Assembly: GCA_008933995.1 (NCBI GenBank) | Contig: WARS01001600.1 | Location: 372,001-436,000 of the forward strand | Length of the DNA: 64,000 bases | Reading direction: 5' to 3' | Origin: Datnioides undecimradiatus | Taxonomy: Eukaryota; Chordata; Actinopteri; Lobotiformes; Datnioididae | Shown: piece after piece, positions 48,101 to 60,230 of the stretch | Layout: every line of letters starts with the position of its first letter | How positions within the stretch are numbered: position 1 is the stretch's first letter | Program-made: the position numbers and the translations under genes | Notes under the pieces: model-generated | Told to the model about the DNA's origin: nothing | The model's database searches: none | The model's input: the letters and a program-made list of their open reading frames with translations, nothing else

Positions 48101-49199
48101 TTTTACAGAAACAGTGAGGCAGACGAATAAATGGAAAGTAGGAGAGAAGGTGACGGATAAGATTGTACAAATGTCCATCCGTCTGCAGCGTGTGACAGTT
48201 TAATACACAAACTGCAGTGAAAATGACAGCTGACGGTGTGTTCACAACTCAAGGTAAAGGTCAAGTTACAATTTTCACAGCGCCTGTATTGTTGCGTCAG
48301 TGTCGGCGAGATCTAGTCATGTTCATGTATCGGTTGCGTGGGCCACAGAGGGACCGAGGGCGAAAGAGCCTGAGAGGAAAATACTGGGTGCTGTCAAATT
48401 CACCGGGTACGAACAAAGACAGTCCAACGGCGAACCGGCCGAACCTTCTGCCAGCAAACTGCACACCAGTGAGGATGCTGCTGAACTGAACTAAAAAATG
48501 TAATTCATATAACTAAACTATTGGGGTCTGTCTGCTGTAAAACACCTTCACCTTCATGCAGGGAAGGGTTAAACCAAGGTTAAGATGACATCGGCCAATC
48601 ATTTTGCAGTCGACAGTGCTCACATGGCTTTATTTACTGATTCTGCGCGCTCACAGAGAAGTGGCTGAGCATCAGTCAAGACTGGGACCCGTTAGCTTGG
48701 AAAACTGCTGATCCCGCGATCTCGGCCCGTCTTATTCTGTGGTTTGTTCACGCCTGAGCTCAGACAGCAGGCTGGTTATGGTTGTAGCCTGAGTCATCTT
48801 TCCTTTCATAGCACTTTCCTTTCACAGCCATGTATACCTAGGTATTATGCCCAAGTTGGATGATTCTGCAACTAGCAATTTAGCCATTGCTAATGCAGGA
48901 GGAGATGTTCTCCATCTTTAGTCATGTGAAAGGGCGTGGATTGACGTGTAGGGTCTTAAAGACAGTGAGAGACATTTGCGCCTGGTGAGTGGGTCTGAAA
49001 ACTAACAAAACTACAGAAAGTGGCGGGGAACCTGCTCATAAAATGGGAAAATATGGTCACAGCAAGCAGCAGCTGCTAGCTGGAGGTGTTGTGGGTCAGT
49101 ATATCGAGTTAGGTTGCATTAACACCAGCAGGACCAGACTTACAGGCTGTTGTGTGACAACCTGTGTTTGCGATCCCGCATTTGTGCGTCATGACCATT

Positions 49200-49720
49200 G
49201 AACTCAACCTTCAGCAGAGAGCAAATGTGAAAATCTGTGAAAACCGCGTGTGGAGGTTCAGCACCATCCATGACCCGGAGACCAGACAGCAGTCTGACCA
49301 GTGTCAGAGAAGAAGAGGAGGGACGTTATGTGTCAGATCACGAGGCCGTGCTGCATTCATAGGGTTGTGCACCATGTGTTTGTCCCTCAGGGCCAGACTG
49401 TCAATGCCGGGCTCGACTGCACCGTTACGAGGTGTCAAAGGGACGAAATTTGGCTTATACGACCTGAACTGTGCACGATGGCACAGGGTGTTTTGGCTGC
49501 AGCAACACACATCGTCGCTCTCCGCTCACCGTACTTGCTTGATTTGGAGATGGCGCCCTCTTCCTCTTCTCCAATGAATGCAAAGTTACATAACAGCACC
49601 TTAAGGGAGCGGGCCAAACATGGCTGGAGTGCTGGGAGCGGTGCATCGCTGCACAAGGTGGCTACTTTGAAATGGACGGACAAAACTATGTGATTGCACA
49701 TCGTATGTTATATTTAGAAT
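49200..49720 (+). pseudogene. Dead mariner-like (Tc1/mariner) transposase with internal deletion and frameshifts
   Basis: Three mariner transposase blocks occur in order on the plus strand. An N-terminal-type QQRANVKICEN is encoded at 49212-49244. It runs in the same frame directly into WRFSTIHDPETRQQSD (to about 49295), which resembles the mid-protein 'DPETK.QS' region, so roughly 150 residues carrying the DNA-binding domain and first catalytic Asp appear deleted. In another frame follows VVHHVFVPQGQTVNAG (about 49344-49410), the conserved 'GIVHHEFVPQGQTVN' region. Further on, an SPYLLDL remnant of the 'PPYSPDLAP' motif is visible. In the third frame the C-terminal WLECWERCIAAQGGYFEMD begins at 49621. 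At least two frameshifts and the deletion make it non-functional. Terminal inverted repeats were not identified, so element ends are undefined. Confidence 0.82.
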
Positions 49721-50727
49721 GTTTTCAGTGCTTTACCTCCCGTCAGACAGCAAGTTTCCTTTTGGCAATACTTTCTCTAGAGTTTTGCATTCCTGCTTAT
49801 ACACAACTGTGCCACATGGATGAAAACTAATCTGATCTGAACCATGTCTTTGAAGAAACACTTGCAGGCATGCTAATAACTGCTAATGCCATCATAAGCA
49901 GATCAATCACAAAACACAACATTTCCTTCTTTAGTGTAAATCTCCTTTTTTTAGTTTGAGAGCAGCAAATGTTTAAACTCTCTGTAGCTAACAGCACTTC
50001 TCACCTCAAAGAAACACCTTTTTAAAAACATTGTTAGTGTCCGCCTGTGCACGTTCATGCTCAGATATCAGTCTGTTGAATACACCACCAAAAACAGCCT
50101 TCGCGATACCTGTACAGGTGCACACAGCATGCACCGGTTTTCAGCACAGGAATAAATATCCAGCAGAGCAAAAAGCCTTTCTTGTCCCAGAATTCCTTCT
50201 GACCTAAATAGGCCAATATGGATACTCACTCCATTTTTCTCCATCGAACACCCCACTGCCATGGCCTGTCACGCACGGTTAGCCCTCGATTGACTCAAGG
50301 CTGGATCCTGCTGGATGGAGCTAGGCGGGAGCTAACTACTATTTCCTCTCCGCAATTTAGAGTCCACTGAACCCAGAGCTACCATTCAGCTGGCGCCACC
50401 AAGGCTGATCTAAAGGAGCAGATATGGAGCCGTTCAACTAACACAATAACAGAAGCACACACGTACGGAGCAACAAACTGGATATTAAGCCAGGAGATCA
50501 AAATAGTACAATTGAATCTGTGTCTGCGGCGGACAACGTAAAAACAGCAGTGTATTTAGTTTTTGTTGTTTTGATACTGCCTCAAGTTGCCTAAATACAT
50601 CTCTTTCACAGACGCATGGGCTTGGAAAAACCTGTGTTTGCCATCTGACCTGGCTCTGTGACCCCGCGCTCCCCCCTGGGTTTTACACGGCTCTAACACG
50701 GTAGAAAAGAAAAGAGTGAGCGAGAGC

Positions 50728-50752
50728 CGCAGCCCCTCGCAGCCCCTCGCAG
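50728..50752. repeat. Short tandem repeat, 10 bp x 2.5
   Basis: CGCAGCCCCT is present twice in full plus a half unit (CGCAG). Confidence 0.88.
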
Positions 50753-51665
50753 CCACAGATGATGCTCTTCTTCACCTCACAGATTTTAGGGCTTTGTCCG
50801 TTTTATGAACTCCTCACCAAAAGTAAAGACAGCATGACCAAACACCGGTCTGCGACGCTGACTCTACATTGTTTTGCAGTGATGTACAACGGCCCCTGTT
50901 AGCAGTGATGCGCCGGCAACTACAGCTGCAGCCCCGCGTCCCCTCTGAGTGGCAATGACAAATGACCAGAGATTAAAGCGCACGTGTCGTGCGGATACAT
51001 CGTGTTCCGCCGAGGCCACTGTTGGCGCAGAGATCGGTGCCGTGCTTAATTCGTAATTTCCATTCAAGAAAGCGGTGTCGTGCGCTTTGATGTTCGAACA
51101 CAATGACATAATTTCATTATTATTATGACACAAAGATGCAAGCTGGGGCTGCTTTGAATTCTGGTCCACTGAGACGGTTGTTGGCGAAATTAGGATCTCA
51201 GCTTCAGGCTCTGATGGATCCTTTATGACTAAATGGCAGCCGCAGGAAGAAGCCTTTTCTCACTGTTCTTTATCTTTTACTGTCGATGTTTTAGCAAATT
51301 AAAATGTTTTTTTCTCCCTTCTAAACTCAATTGTAGCTGCACTGCAAATATCAATGCTGCTGTGAGTCATTTGGTCCAAAATACGCTAGAATCAGCAAAC
51401 AAACAACACAGTGCATTTTATTTTGGGGTGCAATCCTCCTTTATCATCCTTTTACTCTGATTGTGACACATTCATTTCTTTTCCCTTTGTTGCTGACCAT
51501 CAAAGATGTAGAGGATGTACTGTGTATATACATTTCAGAGTGTACACACAGAAAGATGCTTTTTAATGCGTCACCAGTGGATTGCATTACTCCGCGTCAT
51601 ATAAAAATAGTTATTTCTGATTGTTAGGCTCACTGTTTTGCGTCAGTCTCCGTCATCTCCAGCGG

Positions 51666-51689
51666 CAGCAGCAGCAGCAGCAGCAGCAG
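51666..51689 (+). repeat. (CAG)8 trinucleotide repeat
   Basis: Eight perfect CAG units. In one plus-strand frame it would encode eight glutamines inside a 69-codon open frame (51621-51830). The flanking residues show no family resemblance, so it is treated as non-coding. Confidence 0.93.
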
Positions 51690-53059
51690 GTGGCTGTTTT
51701 CAGTGCAAACGCTCTGATAAACCCTCTGTTTATGTGCCAGACACCTAACAGCAGACGGGCTAGCAGGTGGGGACGAGAGTCAGTATCAGACCTGCGTTTT
51801 CAGGAGGCCAGAGACATTGACTTCAGATGAATGTTACTGTAACTTCATGACGTGACGATATGGCAGTGTTCGGTTGTCCTGCTGCCTCTATGTGACCAAG
51901 AAACAACAATTAGTATAACTTCAATGTATGAACACAGTTGATCACAGATTATTACGCGGCGTCTTTGCTTTTATTTGACAGCGTGCACGCAGAGGCAGAC
52001 AGGAAACGATGGGAGAGAGAGAGAGAGGAGAGTATTAACATGCAGCGAAGGTCTCCGGCTGGAGGTGAGCCGAGCACTTTAAGGTTATAAAATATATATT
52101 TTTTTTTCAGAAATTTTATTTGGCTCTGGGATCCCATTTACACCTGGAATTAAAATATGATCTGTATGTTATCCAGTTAAAGCAAAACGGCAGTTAATGT
52201 GAGATGTAAAAAGAATGTGACCAGATCTGCCCGACCACATCTGGAGGTGGTGTGGTTCAACACCCTCTCATCGGCACACGAAATAATATGCAGATATTTA
52301 TTTTTAGCTTAAACAATGAGTAAACAGGACGGCTGAAAGAGACGCGCCTCTAATTACTGATGATACATCAATCCTGCACAATGACAGCATGAAAAATGGA
52401 AAATAAATAATGTACAGTTAGAAATATCAGCACATGTACAGCTGATCTAGTCACAGTACTGCAACGCAGCGGATTGCATGTCGAATTTGCAGGAAGGGAG
52501 AAATAATTAAGAATTTGTTGTTGACAGAGTTTCAGGTCTGTAAAGTTTCCTCAAACTCAGCAAACCGGACAGCTCCCAACTTTAATGAGAAGCCTTAATA
52601 CAAGCAAAGACAAGAACAGACTGTTTATTGTCGTATAACGTCTCCGGGTACAGATCCTGTTTTAATACCAGGTGGAAGTGGGGCGTGAGAGCATCGTGTC
52701 TAACGTGACATGTTTCAGTGTTAATACCTGGATACACTGTGTCCCCAGCTGTAGACTGTCATTTAGCCTTGAGGAGCAAAAGACAGACAGTAACACAAAG
52801 CAGATGAGAGAAAGACAGAAAGCGTGATGGGAAACAATTGAGAGGTAAAAAGTATGACAGAGAAAGTGAATCCTCCCCTCCCTCCTTTCAGCGTGCAGCT
52901 GGGTAAGAGGTGCTGGGAAGCGTAAATGGTTTATACCTGCATGCAGCCTACAGTAACTGACTCCAATCTGAAGAGGGGGAAGGAGCACACGGGCCTCGGC
53001 CTCCAAATCTCATTTGGCTCCGGGACCCGAGGCCTGACTCGCTGATGGGAAAAAAAGTG

Positions 53060-53575
53060 AATAACAGCGGAGAGGAGGGGTGAGAGACGAGACGGTGGAG
53101 GTAAAAACTGAACCGAAAACGAGGGTAAAGGAGTGTCGGGGATATGGTGGAGCTCAGCGCGGCGAGGAGAGAGAGAACGAATCGGAGGAAATGGCAGGAA
53201 ATTGCAGAAAAAATCACGGAGGGGGAGGGAGGGGAGGGGAGGAAGGTATGAAGGTGGAGGAGACAGAGTGAGGAAGCAACAGAGTGATAACAAGAGAAGG
53301 ATGGCCGGGGATATATCTTCAGGCCAGGATGGATTGAAAGAGTAAATAGAGGTTAAGGAGGGATAAACTGAGAGATTGTAGTTTGTTCTGAGGACAGACA
53401 GAGAGATGCGCAACATTGTACGGTAAACCAAGGAGTGGCGTGTCACGGAGGGGAGGAGGGGGAAGAATGATGTGGAAAAGATGGGAGAGAATGCGGTGTG
53501 AACAAAGAGAGCGGGAGAGGAGAAAGTGTCTGAGAAAAGAGAAGAAGACTGAGGAGAGTCACTGAATGTACGTCT

Positions 53576-53608
<33 letters not shown>

Positions 53609-53860
53609 CGTGAGAGGGAAAGAGGGAAGAAAATGTGTGTGAGGAGCGGAAAGCGAGGGAAGCGAGTGTGACTGATTCGGCCGAGGCAGCAGTAAAAGGT
53701 TCCTCTAATACAGCGGGTGGTGAGCAGATCGGAGCGGAGAAGCCTGAAGGATACACTCTGTTAGAGGAGGAGAGGGAGGGAGGGAGAGAGGGAGGGAGGG
53801 GGAGAGGGAGGGAGGAGGGCGACAGAGATCCAGAGTTGAGAAAGTGATGGAGGGGAGGAG
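53060..53860. repeat. Purine-rich tract with GGGA array
   Basis: About 800 bp with a strong A/G bias on the plus strand, interrupted by a (GT)n-(GC)n run at 53574-53611. The 53765-53819 part is (GGGA/GGAG)n with many GGG triplets, a composition able to form G-quadruplex or triplex DNA. The strand bias then switches to pyrimidine-rich at about 53880-54020. Confidence 0.75.
53574..53611. repeat. (GT)n-(GC)n alternating tract
   Basis: A (GT) run passing into GCGCGCGCGTGCGTG: unbroken purine-pyrimidine alternation of about 38 bp. Confidence 0.92.
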
Positions 53861-54910
53861 GAGAGACAGTTCTCCCCGGGTTCTTCTCTGCATCGCCTCC
53901 TACTCCTCTCTTGTTTGAAACACACCAAATCTTCCCTTTTTATTCCTCTTTTCTCTTCTTTTTTGCCCTTTTTGCATCTTCACCCCCCTTCTGCCCTTAA
54001 ATCCTCTCCCCTTTCTCCGTATTTTCGGCATTTGTGCTTTTCCGCTGCAGTCTGCACGCTCATTGAAATGGGGGAAAGAGACCTTGAAAGCAAAATGTCT
54101 TTTCAATAAAACAGGATGATCAAAGAGAGGAGAAAGAGGAACTCTGGTCCAGACGCTTTAACTGTAAACCATGTTGCATCAATTCACAACCACAAGGGAC
54201 CGCATGCCAGTGGAGCTCTTAAAGGAGCCTCCACCCCCGCCTCCAACCACTTTTCATATCACACCAGCCCCTCCACGTCACTAGCACTGACTTAAACAGG
54301 CATCATCTGTAAAGACCAGGTCGTGACGCGCAACCTGTTGCTGAAACAAAACACAAATATCAGAATCGGCTCGTCGGGCGGTGGCCCTTCACGCTCCCTT
54401 TACCTCCTCGCCATCCCCCTTTTCCTCCATCCTTCCTCCTCATCCTGTCCAGACCGGCCTTGGCCCAGTGCCCGGGAACAAGTGCTGGCTGGCTTTGCAG
54501 GCCAGTTGGAAGACAAACTACCTAATACAAGTTGGGAGCAGATAGAGATGGAGAGGGGGCTGCACGGCGGGAGGGGAATGGGGTAAAAAAAAAGAAAAAT
54601 GGAGGGAGACGGCGGTTCAGAGATGGAGGGATGGTTCCAAAGGGAGTTGAGGTAAAGCGCGTCGGGGCATTGATTTGCAATTCCAATGAAGCCTGCTTAC
54701 AGTGAATTACACACCGACGCACTCCGGCTTAAGTGTGCATAAATAATCACGACCAGCTCTGGCCCGTAATGGATGGTCCTGCCGTAACAAAGTTAGCGAG
54801 GCTGTCTGCCGCGGAACAACATAAACATTAAAACCATTATGAGAAGTGCCAGGGTGGATTAAGATCACATGACGGGACTCCTGACATGTCCGAGCCGGGG
54901 CGGCTATGAA

Positions 54911-54938
54911 CCGTGGGAGACCGTGGGAGACCGTGGGA
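54911..54938. repeat. Short tandem repeat, 10 bp x 2.8
   Basis: CCGTGGGAGA occurs twice, followed by CCGTGGGA. Confidence 0.9.
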
Positions 54939-57900
54939 TTTCGGTTCCTCTCTTGAGATTGAAACCTCTTCTTAGTTATTTGCTCTTCAATAATTAATCT
55001 TGGGGAAAGTGCATCAGTTCATTGACAGAATCACTGCTCATAACACCATCAGAACATCGTGATTGGACCACAGGTCTACAGTTTGTGTGTCACTGACCAA
55101 CACTGCTGTCTTGCAGCAGGAGAGCCCTGAGGCCTTTTCGTGTGTTTCTTCTTCTTCTGTGGTTTCCCCCTGCAGTCAGTGAAACATGAAAGCTCCAACT
55201 CGTCCTACAAACTGAACATCAGGATATAAAACTGACACAGAGCAGCTTAACTGACATCATCCTTATGACAGATGTAATTGATTTAGCTGGTACCTGTGAG
55301 TGTGAATGGTTGTTAGGCTATATATCCATCAGGAGACGAACCCATTGAGCTGAGATGATAAAGGAGCATGTTTAAAGTGTGACGGCAACAAGATAATTGG
55401 TTCACAAAGGTTGTGCAGAAGTCTGATTGGCTGAAGTGAAAAGTATGGAAGCCCTAAATCAGCTGACTGGTGTGGAGGTGGACAGTAAACAGGAATACAG
55501 GGCGATCGGGTTGAGCTTTGCTAAGCTCTGTGTGTGTCAACCCTGTGACTGACGGAGACCAACTCTCACCAAGTGTGTGCAGGGATAGACTCAGCTCCCC
55601 CTGAGCCTGCACAGGATGTGGTGTACACAATGGACTGACCCAGCTCTGATCTGTCAGACAGCACTCAGACTATGGTGCGAAATGTGTCACATCTTGGTTT
55701 TTGTTCATATTGTAAAGAAATTTAAGACTCTGTCAAAGCTGAACATGTGTTTCTTTTAATTATTCGACCGGAAAATTGCCACAAAACTCTGTTTAAAGTG
55801 GATTTTTTTGGATTAGATTGGATATGGATTTTAGTCTGTCCAATACTTGGAAACTTTAGAGTCTTCTCACTATTTACTGACAAACAAAAATGTCAGTCCC
55901 CAGCTGTCAGCGGCAGAGAACTAAGATTCAGGCGTTAGCTAATGGCTCAAACCACGCCGAGGCGGAGAGCACCTGAACCTTGAGTCTGTCGTCCAACTCT
56001 GAATCACGGAGACGCTCCGTGTTTGTCCTGTCTGTCCCGCTTTTTATCCCGTCTGCACATGCTGCTGCGTCGATGCAGACGGATAAATGCCCCTAAAATG
56101 CTGTTTCATTGAGAGTTTAATGGTAAAATTGGGAGCAAATGCAAAAAAAACCCTAATATTTATGATCAAGAGTGCGTCAAGTCAATAAAAAAGTTTAAAT
56201 TGCTGAGCCTGCACTCTAAATCTAATTATTTCCTCCAATAGTTTGTCATCGAATAAACCAAACTAAATTTCTTTTAACAGGAATAATATTTATGACCTGA
56301 CTCAACAGTTACAGTTACCAACTACCTTTTAAAATGCTCGAGTGTAAACGAGCTCCTCGGCCGAGGAAACGATCTTTCATCTTTGCTCCATTCAGTTCCT
56401 CGACATGCACGGCCATGAAAGAAGTAAAACACCATTCAGCCCCCTTCGCACATTAACGCCAACAAGGCAACATTCAGCATTTTCAACATTTGTCATTTTC
56501 TCACCTGCAGTAAGCACTTTTTTTTTTTCCCCAGACAAAGCATTTATGAATATTGTAGCTGTGGGATAGAGGCAGGCTGTGTTGGCTGAGCGCTGACAGC
56601 CAGCCAGTGTCTTAGCTCGCAGTGTTAATGTGAGTGTAATCTCCTCTATTCACAGTGGCGTGGCATGCAAGCAGGCATGTGTTGTTAACAGGCCCCTATG
56701 GAGTGCCAGCCAAAGATTAACGTGGTGGAGGCTTGTCGTACACAAAGACGGCAGTGCAGCCAGACGCCAGACAGAGCGGCTTTCTCCATGTCTGCGAGGT
56801 GCCCGGCCAACAGCAGGAAGGAGCGGAGACAGGAAAGGAAGTAACGATCCGCTGTGGAAGCAGAGGAGGATAAAGGAATACACGAGAATGACGATGGGAG
56901 CAGTCGTGGCAGGGTGAGAGGAGGCGGTTGGAGGTGGCAGGTGACAGAAATATTGAGTGTTGGTGCCGGTGCATTGGCGATGTTGCCAGCTCCTGATCAT
57001 TTCCTCCACATCCTGGTGAAAGACAGAGAACAGAGGGAGGAAAAGAAGGATGGAGGGAGCGCAAGAACAGATGGAGAGCGCAGTGATGGATGACTGGTGG
57101 ATGGATGGACGGCGCTAAACGACGCCATCAGTCAACGAATTAACGGCCCGTGATGAGCCAGCGTGCCAGCCAGTGTGTTAACACAGGACTTTGTTTAGCG
57201 CCGCTGCCAACAATCAACTCAGCCATGTTTGTTTGTGTCAAGGAGTGGACACTGATGAGAGGACAGAGAGGGGGAGGAGACACTCAGACACCAGAGCCCA
57301 GAGATAAACCTCAGGACGGTCAACATGACGCGAAGATCTGAGAGTCCAGCAGAACTCATCTGTTGACCCATGGTCTGAAGACCCCAAAGACCAGAGGACC
57401 TGAGACTTTGATCACATGGTTTTAATGAGAAGCCTGTGATTTGAGACCGCATTGCTCGTTCAGTTTAACTTGAAATCAGTCTTTTTGTCACTTTAATGAT
57501 TTATTTTTTATTTTTTTATGTATTTACTGGTATTACTGGTCCTCTGGTGATTATTATTTTTGGCGTGTAATATTGAGTTTGGCTTCGTCAAACATTTTGT
57601 GATGACGCAAATGCGCTCGATGTGTTTGTGTGACCTCAAGGACACACAGCAGCTGCTTTACATTTAGTCTTTGTCTTTAGATGAAACGGCTTTAAGTTTC
57701 ATTTTCTCTCTTTAAATCGATTAAATTAGACTAATACAGGTATTGGACATTTGAATCCAGGTGACAGTAGCAAGCACTGAAGTGTGTGTGTGTGTGTGTC
57801 CAGTTCAGATAACACTTTAGAACAGTTTAACAGCAGTTTAGTCCCCTTTTCCAAACTATTATAACTAATGTCACAAATCAATATGATATAGCTAGTAAAG

Positions 57901-59358
57901 CCAGACTTGTTGCCACCAAACACACTTAAGTTAAGTGAAATTTACTATTTCTTACTAATTTAAAATCAAAGCTTTTGGAAAAATGTCTCAGATGTTCTGC
58001 AGAAGGTTGTCCACTGATCTCTGAGTCGATGTTTTACTGTTTATTTCCTCAGCTAAATGTTGATTCACAGCGAGATTTGTGCATAATAAGGGTGCTTTAT
58101 GTTTAAAAAAAGAACAATGCTCGTCGCTGTGTGCACTCCAAAACAAATCGCACTCATTGTATTTGAGCGGCAGTAACACAAGCCTCAACACCTGAGCGCC
58201 TGCGGTATCTGAGAGAACAGACCTTTTTCCTAATTCAGGTGAATCATTAAATAAATATTAATAGTAGTATATTAGGAGATAGACTGTGATGAGCTGAATC
58301 CACTCATACGCCACACGGTATCACAGCACTGTGAAAACCTTGTCATTTGCACACAGATGACTGCTTATCAAAGCGAAAGGAGAGAAGAGACTGCGTCGCC
58401 ATCCGTCTCTGACTCGCGCTGCTCTCGGGTTGTAATTTAAGAGAATCCAGCGGCAGATCTGAGCGATCCGCGGGCGGCGGGTTACTCAAGGATAGTTTTT
58501 TTCCATTGTGACCCTCCGTAAGTCGCTCTGAATCTCCCTCTCTCTCCTTCCTCTACCTCTGATTGAGCCATTAAGCCAGCCAAGCCAGCTGATTAATATA
58601 CTGCGTGTGTCAGGCTAAATTGATTCATTGCAGTAAATGATTTGATGAGGGGTCAGTCCACAAATCTCCCAGGACTAATGTGAAGCTAATGGCAAATGAC
58701 AACAGGATCCAGCTAAACACTGAGACAGCCTGTGTCTTCAAGGTCAGAGGAGTGAGTCAGTGCACCGTTTGGGGGGAAAAAGGGAAAAGTTGTGGATTGC
58801 ATACAGAGAGGTGGGCTCCACAATTAGAGGAGAGGTTCTGCTCGTACGCTGCGGCTCCAGGAAATCACAATCAAGCAACCAGCGCTGGTTTTAAAGTACC
58901 GGTTCGCCGAAAAAAGTAAAAACAGACAAAGCTGCAAAGACGGATTTTAAGACCTGCAGAGAGTTTTGGTTTGATTTCAAATGATTGATCTAATTTTGTT
59001 TATTGAGCTCAGATCACATGAAGGAATGATTCCGTCAATAGTTGTCCTTGAAACTTCATCTGCGACTAAAACTGTTTGGTCTGTAAACGTCAGAAAATAG
59101 CTAAAAACAGGCAGCACAGGTTCTTCAGCGACGCATGCACTGTCTGACAAACAGTTCTCTGCTGATTTTGGCATTTATTTTTACGGAAAAATGACTTAAG
59201 CTTTTAGCTTTTGATTAACTCAATGGCAGAAATAGTCTCTTAACTCTTAATTGGTATATGTGGATTATGCTGGGCCCCTGGGACACAATGCTTTCATCCT
59301 GACCGTGGTTTCATTGGTTCCTGCTGAAGATGCCTTACATGCAGTTCACAGATATCAC

Positions 59359-59393
<35 letters not shown>

Positions 59394-59396
59394 TAG
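59359..59396. repeat. (GATA)n/(GACA)n microsatellite
   Basis: GATA units at each end flank about six GACA units. Unlike 19864-19942, it is not followed by a retroposon-type ATAAAGT block. Confidence 0.92.
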
Positions 59397-59859
59397 TTAG
59401 ATGTCGTTTGGGCGAGGCAGCATTAGGAGGCTTTCAGTGAGATATTCCGGGAAAAGCAGGATTTTCAGATTTTCAGCTAAATGCTCGATGTTTTCCAGAA
59501 ACATGAATGCACGGAGCCAGAAAATGGGAGGCAAAACTGAAAGATGAAGACGGGAAAGTGTGACAACCTCTAAATTGGAGTGATTTGGGGACTAGTGTAT
59601 AAAGATACGTCTAAACCTGCTAAAGCCTCCCATTTTTCCAGTCTGCAGCCCCGCGCCGCTCTCTCACTCTCCTACAGAGCCGTAACTTTCATGTTTTGGA
59701 GTGCGACTCGGCGGCTCTGCATGGGAGGTCTGAGTGTACGGCCCGAACCCTCGCAGGGGGAAACAACATCAACCAAATGACTGAATAATTGAATGACCAA
59801 ATGAAACAGCCTGCGCTGCCGAGCGGATCAATAGACTCCACCACTCCCCATTAGGCATT

Positions 59860-60230
59860 CACTGCTGCCCCTCTCTCCCTCTCCATCCTCCTAATTTCTC
59901 TCTTGCTTTCTTTCTTCTCTCCTTCCCTCCCGTCTCTCTCTCTCTCAGCCTTCCTATCTCGAGCTCTTGCTATGTGTCATTTTGTCTTTTTCCTATTATC
60001 TCTCCTGCTCTCTTTCCGTTTCTCCCCTGCTGTCTCACTCGTTATCCCTCTCTCTGGCTGTCTTTCCATCACTCCCGCTCTCATTTACCTCTCTTTCTCT
60101 CCGTTCAAGCCTGTGTCTGTCTTGATTTTCTCTCTCGGACTCTTTCTCTATAAAAGCCCTTTAAACTCTCCTGTCTGCAGCACCAGCACCTCTCTCCTTC
60201 TCTCTCTTCCTGTCTTTTCATCTTGCATTG
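59860..60230. repeat. Pyrimidine-rich low-complexity tract
   Basis: About 370 bp of C/T-rich plus strand (CTCTCTCT, CTTTCT, TCTCCC words). The 138-codon plus-strand frame over it (59903-60319) is Ser/Leu/Phe-rich because of composition and is not called a gene. Confidence 0.75.

Larger units (their letters stand above)
42267..49199. other. Intergenic stretch without a recognisable gene
   Basis: No recognisable gene. The 195-codon minus-strand frame at 46068-46655 has no family resemblance. Contents: GCTAAC-type repeat (42660-42850), (GT)n at 43111-43133, a CTCF-like GGGGGCAG core near 44023-44030, a pyrimidine-rich plus strand from about 44500 to 45125, and G14 at 45146-45159. Confidence 0.58.

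Noticed and set aside
49164-49693. Intact transposase or host gene in two overlapping open frames (137 and 130 codons)
   Set aside because: Mariner blocks switch between three frames and the N-terminal half is missing, so neither frame is a working protein.
51621-51830. Polyglutamine-encoding frame over (CAG)8
   Set aside because: Short, no conserved flanking sequence recognised; a trinucleotide repeat in non-coding DNA is simpler.
52931-53446. 171-codon open frame, minus strand, Ser/Leu/Pro-rich
   Set aside because: Composition is explained by the purine-rich tract on the plus strand.
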